A stretch of 64,000 nucleotides of DNA, taken from contig NC_057790.1 in NCBI RefSeq assembly GCF_014905175.1, positions 12,488,469-12,552,468 on the forward strand, read 5' to 3'. The notes beneath the pieces were generated by a model. It ran no database searches, was not told the origin of the DNA, and worked only from the letters and a program-made list of their open reading frames with translations. Position numbers and translations under genes: made by a program. Source of the stretch: Aphidius gifuensis. Lineage: Eukaryota > Arthropoda > Insecta > Hymenoptera > Braconidae. Numbering within the stretch: the stretch's first letter is position 1; each line of letters starts with the position of its first letter. This document shows, in pieces, positions 46,130 to 58,374 of the stretch.

Positions 46130-46560
46130 TTTTTTTTTCGCGAAATGACCACCCTTTTTCCCCCAAAAATAATCACGCTACGCGAAAAGAATAAGAAAAA
46201 AAATATTTTTGCCGGAGTAATCGCGAATAACTTTTTAAATAATCAACGGAAAAAAAAATGAAAACGGAAAAATTTTCCTCAATTGTGATACATTAATTTC
46301 GTTGTCGGACATTTTCGCGAAAAAACCACCCCTTTTCCCCCCAAAAATAATCACGCGTCGCGAAAAGAATTAAGAAAAAAATTTAATTGCCGGAATAATC
46401 AGGAATAACTTTCTTAATAATTGACGGAAAAAAAAAAATAAAAACGGGAAAATTTTCTTTATTTGTAGTACATTGATTTCGTTGTAGGACATTTTCACGA
46501 AAAAACCACCCCTTTTTCCCCAAAAATAATTACGGGCCGCGAGAAAATAGAAATAGCAAT
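46130..46560. repeat. Tandem repeat, about 180 bp period, nearly three copies
   Basis: Each unit has ACCACCCCTTTTCCCCCCAA, AATAATCACG, then GCCGGAGTAATCGCGAATAA and ATTAATTTCGTTGTCGGAC. Starts at about 46145, 46325 and 46505; the last is partial. Confidence 0.75.
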
Positions 46561-47209
46561 ATTATTATGCGCATACGATAGTTTATTTTATTTATAATAT
46601 GACGAAAAAAAAATTTTTTAAATCGATGCATTTTTGAATGGTGGGGCTATTTGTTAAGATTCTTTTTTTATTAACAATTGCTTTTGTTGTTAGTCCGAGC
46701 CGACGACGCGAAAATTGAGAGAATTGATAGAAACCGAATTTAAAAGTTTATGTCACCAATACTTTTACGGAGCGTGTAAATACAACAGCTGTGTGTGCGT
46801 GTGTGCATCGAGTCGGGTACAGTCGAGTAGCGTCGGGTAACGTCGGGTCAAAATAAAACTATCTCTTTTTTTTTATATATCTATCGCGGTCGCGCAGGAG
46901 AGTTTTGAGTGGAGACTCGTGAGGGGAAACGCGTTAATCAAAAAATATAAAACTTTAAAAATTAATTACGCGAAAACGGATGGTTAAAAAAAAAAAACCT
47001 CTTTGACTTACCCCCCCTAAAATATTATTCTCTACAACTTTTATTTGGAACATTTTTATCTAATTTTAACAGGGATCGCGGAATCAATTATTTTATTTTT
47101 AATTAATTTTTTTTAACCCTTTCCCGGGGGAATAGAATTTTTTAAATATTTTTATTGAAATCAGAAGGGTCGAATTTAGTTATAATAATTTTTTTATCTT
47201 CAGTATTCA

Positions 47210-47610
47210 GCAGTCCAATTCACAGGGCAAATTTTTCACAATTTAGGGCTTTTTTTGCCGCTAATGGCGCTTGTAAAAATTTTTTTTATATAGATTTTAC
47301 ATACAAAAGCTTCACAAGCGCCGTGAGTGGTGAAAAAAAACCCTAAATTGTAATGCCCTGTGAATTAGACTGCAGCACCCGTATTCACGGGGCAAAATTG
47401 TTCTCATTAGGGCTTTTTTTTTCCGCTGATGGCGCTTGACAAAATTTTTTTTATATAGATTTCATATAGAAAAGCTTCACAAACGCCACCATCGGAAAAA
47501 AAACGCCCTAATGAGAACATCCTCTGAATACGGGTGCAGAGGATGTTCTCATTAGGGCGGTTGTTTCCGATGATGGCGTTTGTGAAGCTTTTCTGTATAA
47601 AATCTATCAG
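47210..47610. mobile_element. Palindromic MITEs M11, M12 and a partial third in tandem
   Basis: M11 (47210-47373, GCAGTCC end), one base, M12 (47375-47537, GCACCCG end), then immediately the first 70 bp of a further inverted copy (47538-47610). Three units head to tail suggest insertion into each other's ends. Confidence 0.8.
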
Positions 47611-48109
47611 TGTTGGGTAGGTATAAAACCCATTGTAATTTACAATGTAATTTACATGTAATTTACACCTTGTTTTGTAAATGGTAAATTACACGACTTG
47701 CGCGCTTCGCCGTGGAGAGTCTGGAACTAAGTATTTCGTAGCCATTTTGCAAACATATGTTTAATGTTTTTATTACTCACGATGTTTATTGTTATTTGTT
47801 GTTATTCTTATTATTATTATATTCTCTAATTAGAATGAATTTGTTCTTGTATTATATTAAAAAAATTGTAAACAATGTCAGGTGGCAGGACATCACATAA
47901 TTATTGGGAAGAAGGGAGTTTTCGTCGTATCATTGATACAAAAAAACACAAAAAATAAGAAAGCATATGAATTGTGCTTATTTTGTAATTCATTTTGTAA
48001 TTAGCAAAAGATAGATGAAAAAAAAACACAGGTAAATAAAAATCGCTGGATACATTCTCAGTATATTAAAGAAATATTTACAATTATTTATTTTTACTGT
48101 ATTTATTAA

Positions 48110-49195
48110 TTTAGAAATAGTTGCACGAAAAACAGTCTGACATCCAGTTCCAACATCTTGATTTTGTCTGGTGATGAAGAAAATAACAACAATGATGCTG
48201 GTCTAAAATTACTTGATAATACTGAGCAAAATATTGAAATTATAAGTGCATCAAGTGATCCTTTAATAGTTAATGATAAATCTCATGCTGATAATATTTT
48301 ATTTGTGAATTGTCATTCTTTTCCGATAAAACAAGAAAAAGATAAGATGTTATTTTTAATAGAACATTTGAATGAAGAATTCTTCTTAAGGCATGTCCAA
48401 CGCCGGTTTTAGAGTGTTGTGGAGGGGAGAATGTCCTATCTATTTTATATTACAAGAAATGCACTGCCAACCCCAAAAAAATAATTTTTTTTTTTTTAAA
48501 TCAATCATAACACGTTATTTTTACCATATTTGACCTTATTTCATAATAAAAAAATGTTTATTATCTTATTTTATTTAAATTTATTTATCCAAAATATCAT
48601 TTACTATAAATTAAAAATTATGTTGAAATTTAATGTTGGCCAACTTGAATATAGAGTGAGACTGGCAGAAGAGATCACGGCAATTACGTGTCTGTGTGAC
48701 CACACATGCAAACTTCTTCTGTCAGTTTTACTCTATGTTCAAACTATGCCGACAATAATATGTCAAAATTCCTAATTTTCGCGTCTATTTTTATTTATTA
48801 AAAAAAACCCACCGACAAAACTTTTTTCATATACGGCTCAAAATTTTCGTCTTTTTTCATTTTATAATATATCAGTTTTTCGAAATAGTCTCTGTATTTT
48901 TTCATATAGTTTCTAACCAGGTTTGTGTGAAGTGTACTCGGCTGGCCATAAGAGCCTATGTATAACCTCCTTCGAAAATGTCAACTTTATTAATTAATTT
49001 AAGAAAAACCACCGACAAAAAAATTATAAAAAAATTAGAGATTGTGTATTATTACATAAATAATCTACTGTCGAAATTTCAAAAACTTCTCTGTATTTTC
49101 GTTCCACGTTGGACATGCCTTAAAAAATGGAAGGTATTGGAGATTATAAAGATTCATCATCAAACCCAAAGACTGTACTTAAGATGTATTTTATA
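48110..49195 (+). pseudogene. Unidentified Ser/Asn/Asp-rich coding fragment split by a TTAA element
   Basis: From an ATTTAG acceptor at about 48110 the frame gives NSCTKNSLTSSSNILILSG and DEENNNNDAGLKLLDN to LIEHLNEEFFL, stopping at the TTAA junction (48386). Past the element, KMEGIGDYKDSSSNPKTVLK follows in another frame. Possibly one exon of an unknown gene, with an earlier exon near 47879 (MSGGRTSHNYWEEGSFRRII). Broken here. Confidence 0.45.
48386..49122. mobile_element. TTAA-flanked element (piggyBac-type MITE)
   Basis: TTAA duplications bracket an imperfect terminal inverted repeat: GGCATGTCCAACG at the left, CGTTGGACATGCC-like at the right. TTAA duplication is characteristic of the piggyBac superfamily. 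No transposase ORF inside its 730 bp. The interior has a second region of inverted similarity. Confidence 0.75.
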
Positions 49196-49600
49196 ATTGT
49201 TTCCTTAAGAAAAAAAAGCAGTCATGTCATGGCATCGCATTCTGCGTGCGCATCCAAATTTGAACTTGGCGCTTCATTTTTCAAACTTAGCGCCTCATTT
49301 TAGAATTTACTGGAATCTGATTGGGGTATCAGAAGGTCGCGTGCATGTCGTATAAATTGATATAGGTGGCGCTAATTGCATATACATATGTATGTGTTTG
49401 TTGACATATGTGATTATAACAACATTTTATATCTGCCAAAAAATATTAATGCCCATAACCTTCAAATGATTTACCAATATTCAATTGAGAATTGTTATAA
49501 ATGAAAGAGTAGTTAATGTGTTATAAATAAAAAAATAACGAAATAACTGCATCCAAATACACAAAAAAAAAAGATAGATTCATTTTTAAATAGAGCACCT

Positions 49601-49756
49601 CTGGTGAAAAAAAACTGGCAGAATCTGGCAGAATAAACTGACAGAATCTGGCAGAATCTGGCAGTTGTTCCAAAAACCGGTCTAAATCTGTAAGAATCTG
49701 CCATAATCTGCCAGAATCTGTAAGAATCTGTAAGAATTTGCCAGACTATTTTTACG
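49601..49756. mobile_element. CCCTGGTG element A4 (CTGGCAGA words), right end decayed
   Basis: Begins CTCTGGTGAAAAAAAACTGG and consists of CTGGCAGAAT, CTGTAAGAAT and CTGCCAGAAT permutations, ending near TTGCCAGACTATTTTTAC. The last bases of the terminal repeat are missing. Confidence 0.6.
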
Positions 49757-50100
49757 AAAAAATTCTAAAAAAAAAAAAAATTCTGGACGAATGATTGTGG
49801 TTATTGTGGTATCAAGAAACTTCAATCTCGAAGCGTTGCATTTTTTTTTTTAAACTTGAATATGTTTTTATAAATTTTTATAAGTATCATAATCTCAGTT
49901 CCTATATATGTGAATTAACTCTGACCTGAGCACATGTGAGAATCGTTGAATAACAACTAACGTAAAATAATGATAAATGAGCTATAAAAGAATAAATTAT
50001 AACATACTAATAGTTCGATGACGACTTGATGTCTCCTAATCAGTTGTATTAATTCAAAAAAATCAATTTATTGAAAAAAAAACAATATTTATTAATTGAA

Positions 50101-50331
50101 CTGGCAGAATCTGGCAGACTGTTGGAAATCAAATATGTGGCTGACAGAATCTGGCAGAATCTAGCAGACTGTTAAGATCGAGTATTTGGCTGGCAATACC
50201 TGACAAAATCTGACAGACTGCTGAAAGCCGAATATTTGGCTGCCAGAATCTGCCAGAATCTGCCAGATTTTTTCATTTTTTGTCGAATCTTGCAGAATCT
50301 AACAGAATCTGCCAGATTTTTTTCACCAGGG
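50101..50331. mobile_element. CCCTGGTG element A5 (CTGGCAGA words), left end unclear
   Basis: An array of CTGGCAGAATCTGGCAGA and CTGCCAGAAT permutations ending GATTTTTTTCACCAGGG, then AT, exactly as in A2 and A3. Confidence 0.65.
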
Positions 50332-50339
50332 ATGCGAAC

Positions 50340-51220
50340 CTGTAAGAATGAAATCAAGATTTGTACATATAATTAACAATAACAAAGTATTGTTAATTAA
50401 AATTTTGGAGTAATCAGATTTTTTTATTCAATCATTATTGAAGTACGAAACCTCCATTCATTGGTTTAAATAAACTCACGATATTCTCTTCAAGAAGAAA
50501 AGAAAAAATTATTCAACAATATTTGTAAATAAATGTTAACAATATTGTTCGAGGTGACATGCAAATCGTTATATGCATGTCAATTATAATTAACAATTTA
50601 TCATATCATTTTCCACTGAAGTACGATTTCTGCTATTATGAGCCAACGTTTTTTTCTCCAAAGATAAAAAAAGAATTATTTAAAAGGATTATTCTATTAT
50701 TTTGAGGTGTCATGTAATTTTTTATTAACAATTCTATGGTGCCTCAAAAAATAAATGTTATTTAATGATTTGTTTTACGCTTAAAGGAAAAGTCATGGGT
50801 TAATTTGTATTAATAATAACAGAATTTGTCCTTCAATGGAAAATAATAGAAAAAAATTGTTTGACGAAAATTGATTATTATAACAATTGCATGGCACCTC
50901 GGATAATAAATAATGATAGATAATTTATTTCTTTATTCTCGAAAAAAAAGTCATGAGCTTATTTGAATCAATGAAAGCAGGATTCGTATACTTTCATAAT
51001 ATTAAAAAAAATAGTTTACTCGACGATAGATGAAAAAAAAATTGTTGAACGACAATTATTTATTAACAGCTGCATAGTGCCGTCAATAAAAAATATTTTT
51101 AAAATTTTAAATAATTTTTTATTATTTTTGATGAGAAAGACGTGAGTTGAAAAATTTTAATTTACAATCTATGTTATTGTTATTGAGGTGTAACTTTTTA
51201 TTTTATGATACAAGTTGTAG
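50340..51220. repeat. AT-rich array of TTGAGGTGACATG-type words
   Basis: Loose repeats of GAGGTGTCATG, ATGGCACCTC and AACAATTTATTA over about 700 bp in both orientations, resembling a decayed self-echo array. No gene. Confidence 0.4.
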
Positions 51221-51225
51221 CTTTT

Positions 51226-51430
51226 CCCTGGTGAAAATATTACTCCTGCATTACTCCGACATGAGATTGATCCCGGAGTAATTTCGTCGGCATGAAATTA
51301 GTACCGGCAAAATTATTTCGGCATGAGATCTATGAAGGAGATAAAAATTCAGCATTGATCTCATGCCAGAGTAATTTCTCAAGAAATGGACCAAAAACGG
51401 AGTAATGCCGGAGAAATATTTCCACCAGAA
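51226..51430. mobile_element. CCCTGGTG element A6 (GGCATGAGAT words)
   Basis: Starts CCCTGGTGAAAATATTACTC and ends GAGAAATATTTCCACCAGAA; TT flanks both sides. The interior iterates TTACTCCGGCATGAGATTGA and its complement. Confidence 0.68.
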
Positions 51431-52510
51431 TTGCTTTTTTCTTTGAAATAAATAGGAAATAAATAGAAAAAGGATTCATCATTTAAAGCACCATGCCTTT
51501 GTATATTGTGTAAACATTTTTTGGAGTAACTTTCTTTTTTTTTTTGTCGTTATTCTTCAAATGAATAATACCGATGTTAATAGCACAAATTAATACAAAA
51601 TAATTCTGATCATTTAGCAACTTTTTTATGATTCCGAGTCAATTTGAAAAAAAATTAACCTGTCCTCCACCTTTCAATAACGTGTAAATAAAATAATTGT
51701 TGACATTATTAAAAATTAGTACAAATCAAATAAGGCTCTTATAATGAATTTTGTATCGGCGGGCTGGGCTCAAGCATTCTATTAGGCATCGTCAAATATT
51801 ATTTATAAATTAATTTTTTCTCCAATTAACAATTTCATTGTTTTTTTTTTGTTAATAACACCACATGATGACGTGTCATTAGAATTTAACATATAGCATA
51901 GAAACAACTGAGGCGGCCGCTTGCCGCGGCGAGAGGCGCTAGTAAATAAAAATAATACTAACTGTCGGTAAATACAAATATAGGTATAAATATTTTAAAT
52001 AGCTGGATAAAAATTTTGGTTAAATATAAAATCCCGAAAAAAACTCTGTGCTTAACAGATAATTAATATTTTAATAATTTACTAAAGATAATATAAAGAT
52101 ATTAACTTTTTTTCTACAGAACACCAAATAAATATATAATATGTAATTAATACAAAAAAATGATTATTTTTTTCTTGTGTAATATTAAGATGAAATTCTT
52201 GGTTAATGCAAAGTCGTATAAAATTTTTTAATTATAAGACTAGCCAAAAATGTATTATAAGTCATTTTCAAGTTAATTCAAAGAACGATAAATTTATTCA
52301 TATTCAATTAAATAATCGTAATTATTAAAAAAATTGATATGGAAAAATCATGCTTATTTTTTAACTAACTTTGCTTTTTTTGGCACACATGTTTTTAAAT
52401 TTTTTTGTTAATGCCATTGATTCTAATATTATAATGAACTAATAAAATAAAATAGTTTATTTAATCTTAAATAAACTCATCTTATAATTATAGTCGTTCG
52501 TTCATTTATT
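51431..52510. other. Intergenic, no gene seen
   Basis: AT-rich, with one GC-rich island at about 51911-51945 (GGCGGCCGCTTGCCGCGGCG) that stands out from its surroundings. No coding evidence. Confidence 0.4.
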
Positions 52511-52511
52511 T

Positions 52512-52600
52512 ATTATCAAGAGGCACGGTAGTGCCTTGCGTCAAGTATGAGAAAAAAAAAAAAAGTGGGAGAAACGAGATTAACTACCGTGCCTATATAT
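52512..52600 (+). repeat. Element G, short internally deleted copy
   Basis: Both ends (TTATCAAGAGGCACGGTAG and GAGATTAACTACCGTGCCT) survive within 90 bp. Confidence 0.55.
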
Positions 52601-52884
52601 TATCGACACAAAGCTAACCCTAACCCTCCAATTCCTTGGGAAATTATTTTAAAATATGATTGATCAGATAAATATATTATGTCTTCTAATCATTTTATTA
52701 AATCAATATCACACTTTTTTATAGAAAAAAAAACAGATTTTTTAGATGTATACTTTTTTTTTAAACTTCAAAATCATTTTCAGAAATTGCGTTTTTTCTT
52801 GAATTTCTTTAAAAAGTTAGGGCACTCTGACAAACTTTATAGAACGAAATTTTATATCAAAGCAATATGGTAACGCAATCTCTA

Positions 52885-53090
52885 CCCGGGAAAAACGGTT
52901 TGTATACAACCATATACAATCATATACAACCATATATGATTGTATACAAACTCATACAGTTGTATATCGCCATTTTCTGTATACAAATTTATAAAGTTGT
53001 ATACAACCATATATGGAATTTATAGATCAAATTCAAGAATGGTTGTATACAAACATAGATAGTTGTATACAAGTTTATATGCCGTGACTT
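52885..53090. mobile_element. CCCGGG element B1 (GTATACAACCATATA words)
   Basis: Begins ACCCGGGAAAAACGGTTTGT and continues as permuted TATACAACCATATA and TTGTATAC words. The opposite end, in inverted form, is seen in B2 at 59200-59219. Confidence 0.55.
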
Positions 53091-53139
53091 TCAAAAATTT
53101 ATTAATATCATAAAAAAAAAAAAATTTATAATTATTTAA

Positions 53140-53440
53140 ACAATTTAATTTTTTTGTCTATATATTTGATGATTTATTTGACCGAAAAAATTACACCATA
53201 AATACTTGACTTTACCGGGACTTAAACACGGTATCTTCTAGTTGAAACTCCAGAGCCTTACTTACCTAACCACGACAGCTACAATCGAAAATTATGAAAA
53301 TTTGTTCTACTTAAATATTCATTATAATCATAGCAATCCAAGAATCAACTAACACTCGGCCGATATATGAATTTCATTTGTTTCGTATACCCCGGAACGT
53401 ATATTGTCATAATTTATGAAAAAAATTTTTTATCCCTGAA
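53140..53440 (-). repeat. tRNA-derived SINE copy S3, head and 5' part
   Basis: Minus strand reads TCGTGGTTAGGTAAGTAAGG, then TTTAAGTCCCGG, with upstream sequence matching 5940-6060. This copy keeps the best A box. Confidence 0.6.
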
Positions 53441-53604
53441 ATTTTCGTTTCGTAAAAAAAATAAGTAGCTGTTATATATTATTAAACAAACACCCTTCCA
53501 ATATTAAATACATAATAGCGGTTCTTAATATATTTTTATATACATGGAAAGAATGAGAAAAAATCAGTCTTAGTGACCCGAATAAAAATTAATGAATGGC
53601 AAGT

Positions 53605-53760
53605 CATACACGGAGAGAAATCCGCAGCAAATAATGTTGTAGAGTATCAAACAAATTTTACTGTAGTCTACTGGAAATTGAGAAGTTGCGTGGGGAGGCC
53701 ACCAGGATCGACTAGAATTTCCTACTACACTACAGTAATTTTGATCAAAACAAAACAAAA
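53605..53760. mobile_element. ACACGGAGAGAAATCCGC element C1 (ACTACAGTA words)
   Basis: Starts ACACGGAGAGAAATCCGCAG and ends near TACACTACAGTAATTTTGAT. A second, inverted end with the same 20-mer is at 58820-58846. Confidence 0.55.
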
Positions 53761-53949
53761 AAACGTCACAAAAAATTAAATAAAACCTTATTATTTAAAC
53801 ATCAGAATAAAAATGTAATGTGTTTATTAATTTTAAAAATATAAACCATTTTATAATTTTCATGTGTTTCACCGTATTTTTATTTAAATTCATGAATAAA
53901 ATAAAAACAATAAACTTTTTTAGAAGAGGTTAGGAACACACTTGATTTC

Positions 53950-54240
53950 CAATAAATATTCCCCAGATAACCACTGCGTACCACTAGGAATTTGTATCAG
54001 CTATATACCGGTATCTTACTGGTACAGAATATTACAAAATGGCAGTGGATTTTACTACTAGTATAATACTAGCACAATACTGGTATAATATACTAGGAAC
54101 TAGTGAAGCTATATTGCCGGTAAAATACCAGTACATATTACCAAGATGTTGCAGAGAATAAAAGAGAAGAAATTTACCTATAAAATACCGGTACACTGTA
54201 GCGGTATTGAATACCAGTATCATAACGGTATAATACCTGT
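53950..54240. repeat. ACCGGTA/ACCAGTA-word array
   Basis: About fifteen permuted copies of ATACCGGTA and TACCAGTA in both orientations. The same word set fills 58375-58570. Confidence 0.65.
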
Positions 54241-54249
54241 CCTTTGTAT

Positions 54250-55075
54250 AGACGCTAAGGATAGCGTTCTTTTAGCGTGATTATAGCTAGCGTACTCGTA
54301 GCTACCTCGAAATTTTTTTTCCGTAATTATTATCGATGTAATTTTAACCCCCTACAAAAATTTCATCCCTCTACGTCGTGTTCTAGGGGGTGAAATTAAG
54401 GTACACACTATATTTATACAAAAAAAATTAGACTCTCCGAAACTACCGGTAGCTACCTCAAAATTTTTGTATAAATATAGTGTTTACCTTAATTTCACCC
54501 CCCTAGAACACGACGTAGAAGGATGAAATTTTTGTAGGGGGTTAGAATTACATCGATAACAATTACGGTAAAAAAATTTCGAGGTAGCTACGAGTAGTTT
54601 CAGCGAAATTTTTTTTTTTTCTATTTATATCAGAACGTGTACCTTAATTTCACCCCGCAGAACACGACGTAGAGGAATGAAATTTTTGTAGGTGCTTAAA
54701 ATTACATCGATAATAATTTCGGAAAAAAAATTTCGAGGTAGCTACGCGTAGTTTCGGAGAAATTAATTTTTTTTGTATAAATATAGTGTGTACCTTAATT
54801 TCACCCCCTAAAACACGACGTAGAGAGATGAAATTCTTGTAGGGGGTTAGGATCCACGTCGTGTTCTGGGGGGTAAAATTAAGGTACACGTTTTAATAAA
54901 AACAAAAAAAAATTTATTTCTCCGAAACTACTCGTAGCTACCTTAAAATTTTACCGTAATTGATATGTAATTTACCAAAATTTCATCCCCCTACATCGGT
55001 AAATCTACGGTAAAAAGATTTCGAGGTAGCTACGAGTATTTTCGGATAAATTAATTTTTCTTTATTTTTACTAAG
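54250..55075. repeat. Inverted array of GTAGCTACCTCGAAATTTTT units
   Basis: Units holding GGTAGCTACGAGTAG, TTACATCGATAATAATT, CCCCCTACAAAAATTTCATC and ACGACGTAGA repeat about five times, alternating orientation. Confidence 0.7.
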
Positions 55076-55089
55076 ATATCCTTTTTCTT

Positions 55090-57290
55090 ATTTTATGACG
55101 CTGAAGGTGGCCGCCACTCTGTAAATTGGACCTGAAAACATATGGTGTGTCAGGTGCCCTGCGCTTATTTTTTTTTTTTTTTTTGTTATTCAACAAAATT
55201 GGGCCTGTTTAATATTATCTGAATTAATAGTCAACTAATTGAAAGCTAAAAAAAAAATATCAACCCCCAACATAGCGTTTTAGGGGGGGCCAGGGAGGAC
55301 GGAAACATTAATTATTTTTTTTACTAACGTTAAAATGAAAATTGAGACATGAAAATATTTTCTAAATTAAAAGTCAACTAATAAAAAGGTAAAAAAAAAA
55401 TTACGACCCTTAACATAGCGCTTTAGGGAGTGAAAAGGGGTGAAAACGCGGATTCTAGACAATTTAATTTTTTTTTCTATCTTAAAATCAAAATTGGGGC
55501 ATGAAAATATTATGTAAATCAATAGTCGAGTGATTGAAAGCAATAAAAAAATATCAACCCCCAACATAGCGTTTTAGGGGGGGCCAGGGGGGACGGAAAC
55601 TTTAATTATTTTTTTTACTAACTTTAAAATGAAAATTGGAGCATGAAAATATTTTCTAAATTAAAAGTCAACTAATAAAAAGCTAAAAAAATAATTACAA
55701 CCCCCAACATAGCGTTTTAGGGGGGGCCAGGGGGGACGGAAACTTTAATTATTTTTTTTACTAACTTTAAATAAAAAATTGGGGCATGAAAATATTATCT
55801 AAATTCAAAGTCCACTAATGAAAAGCTAAAAAAAAAATTACGACCCTTAACATAGCGTTTTAGGGGGTGAAAAGGAGTGAAAACGCGGATTCTAGACAAT
55901 TTAATTTTTTTTTCTATCTTAAAATCAAAATTGGGGCATGAAAATATTATGTAAATCAATAGTCGAGTGATTGAAAGCAATAAAAAAATATCAACACCCA
56001 ACATAGCGTATTAGGGGGGGCCAGGGGGGACGGAAACTTTAATTATTTTTTTACTAACTTTAAAATAGAAATTGGGGCAAAAAAGTATTATTAAAATCAA
56101 TATGGGAGTAATCAAAAGCTAAAAAAAAAATTTCGACCCCTAACATAGCGTTTTAGAGGATAAAAAGGAGTAAAAATGCAGATTTCAGACAATTTATTTT
56201 TTTTTTATATTTTTAAATAAAAATTAAGGCAGAAAATTATTATCTAAATAAATAGGGGACTAATAAAAAGCTAGAAAAAAAATTTCAACCTATAACATAG
56301 CGTTTTAGGGGGTGGAAAGGGGTGAAAACGCGGACTTTCGACAATTTATTTTTTTTTCTATTTTAAAATCAAAATTGGACCAAGCCGTATTTATCCAAGT
56401 TATTATAGGGACAATGAAAAGCTTTTTTTTAGTCCCATATCAATTAAGATAATAATTTTTTGCCCCAATTTTCATTTTAAAGTATGTAAAAAAAGGTTCC
56501 ATCCCCTCTACTACCCCCTAAAACGTTATGTTAGTGGTTGATATTTTTTTTTTATCTTTTAATTAGTTGACTTTTAATTTAGAAAATATTTTCATGCCCC
56601 AATTTTTATTTTAAAGTAAGTAAAAAAAATAATTAAAGTTTTAATCCCCCTTACCACCCCCTAAAACGCTATGTTGGGGGTTGATATTTTTTTTTTAGCT
56701 TTTAATCAGTCGACTTTGAATTTAGATATTTTCACGCCCCAATTTTGATTTTAAGATAGAAAAAAAAATTAAATTGTCTAGAATCCGCGTTTTCACCCCT
56801 TTTCACTCCCTAAAACGCTATGTTAAGGGTCGTAATTTTTTTTTTAGCTTTTTATTAGTTGACTTTTAATTTAGAAAATATTTTCATGCCCCAATTTTGA
56901 TTTTAAGATAGAAAAAAAAATTAAATTGTCTAGAATCCGCGTTTTTAGTCCTTTTCACCGCCTAAAACGCTATGTTAAGGGTCGTAATTTTTTTTTTAGC
57001 TTTTTATTAGTGGACTTTGAATTTAGATAATACTTTCATGCCCCAATATTTATTTTAAAGTTAGTAAAAAAATTATTTTCAAAAAATTTCGCGTTTTTAC
57101 CCCCCTTTTGCCCCCTAAAACGCTATGTTAAGGGTTGATTTTTTTTATCTAGCTTTGTATTGTTTCAATACTAATTTAAAAAATAATGGCTTAGTTCAAT
57201 TTTCGTTCTAAAGTAGTTTAAAAATTAATTTACTGGTATACGCGTTTTCACCTCTTTTTCACCCCCTTAAACGCTATGCTGAGGGTAAAT
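55090..57290. repeat. Large inverted satellite (AACATAGCGTTTTAGGGGG units)
   Basis: Eight direct units (about 55268 to 56297, spacing roughly 138-158 bp), then a turn near 56400 and six inverted units (CCCCCTAAAACGCTATGTT, about 56515 to 57265). Each unit also has AATTGGGGCATGAAAATATT. The whole is a hairpin-capable array with arms of about 1 kb. Small ORFs in it are repeat shadows. Confidence 0.85.
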
Positions 57291-57299
57291 AATGTATTT

Positions 57300-57970
57300 C
57301 TAGGTTTTATCTACTTCGTTTATGATTTAGATAATAGATTAAGTAGTGAAACATGAGAACGAAGCAATTTTCGGTATTGTAAGCACGGGGCCCCTTTACG
57401 TCCCTGACTATCCAGCGTTTGGCGGCCAGAGTGGCGGCCAGCTTCAGCGTCATCTTATTTTCACTACTCAGAATATGGTTTACAGTGCCTAAACTCATTA
57501 GGGTACTTTAAGGGAAATCGATTTTGCATAAGGTGCTTTCTTTTGTGTATTTATTTTTTTTCACTTTCATGCGCATGATCATGCACATGCGCCTGTCATG
57601 CAAACTTGTTGAGAGAACAGTGGCGTCGAACAAATAATTTTTCAAAAATAAGAATTAAAACATGGCTGATCCAGCCCCTAATGTCCTACGCTGTTGCAAA
57701 CTGGCTTTTGGCTGACTGCGCATTTAATCGCGCATGCGCGAAAATAAACAGGAAAAAAAATAAATACACAAAAGAAAGCACCTATTGTTACGTGAAACCC
57801 TAACAAAGTCTAGAAAAAAAAAAAAAAGTTTCAGTTCGTGGCACCGGTTCTTCTACGCCCCTGATACAGACGCTAGCTCGGACACCAGCTTCAGCGTCAT
57901 ATTGTATTTTCGGTATTTTTTATTTATTCAATAAATAAAATACATGTCATTGTATTCAAAAAAAATAATA
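57300..57970. other. Intergenic, less AT-rich segment
   Basis: Contains repeated GGCGGCCAG and GCTTCAGCGTCAT motifs (57420-57450, 57880-57900) and a CATGCGCATG-rich patch. An 80-codon frame here has no family features. Confidence 0.4.
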
Positions 57971-57974
57971 ATGT

Positions 57975-58290
57975 CTAAAGAAAAGCAGTAGCTAAGGAAC
58001 AAATTTAGCTAAGGAATTACGGTGGCCAGAAAACTTATGTTTCAAGAAACATTAATTCCTTAGCTGCATCTTCTCCTTAGCTACTGCTCTTTTTCGATTA
58101 TTTTTATTCACTTAAATTAAAACTACATGTATTTTATTAATTGAATAAATAAAATATACCAAGGACAAGCAGTAGCTAAGGAAAAGTTGCAGCTAAGAAA
58201 TTAATGTTGCTTAAAACCTATAACCTACACCTACACCTACAACTGTAATTCCTTAGCTACACCTTTTCTTAGCTACTGCTTTCCCTTGGA
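57975..58290. repeat. TAGCTAAGGAA-word foldbacks (two)
   Basis: AGCAGTAGCTAAGGA and its inverse TCCTTAGCTACTGCT bracket two hairpins (57984-58090 and 58168-58285), each with inner AGCTAAGGAATTA copies. Confidence 0.7.
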
Positions 58291-58374
58291 CTTTTTCTTA
58301 TTGATTTAATTGATAGAATTTCCTTTTTGATAAATCACAAATTATTTATTATAAATTAAGAATATATCGTTAAC

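Noticed and set aside
46130..46560. CRISPR-like direct repeats
   Set aside because: Three long degenerate tandem copies without spacer structure, in an animal genome.
52679..52873. 64-codon Phe/Lys-rich ORF
   Set aside because: Composition typical of AT-rich random DNA and no exon signals.
55367..56004. Two near-identical 66-69 codon ORFs
   Set aside because: They are the same position in successive satellite units, read through repeats, with no start context or homology.
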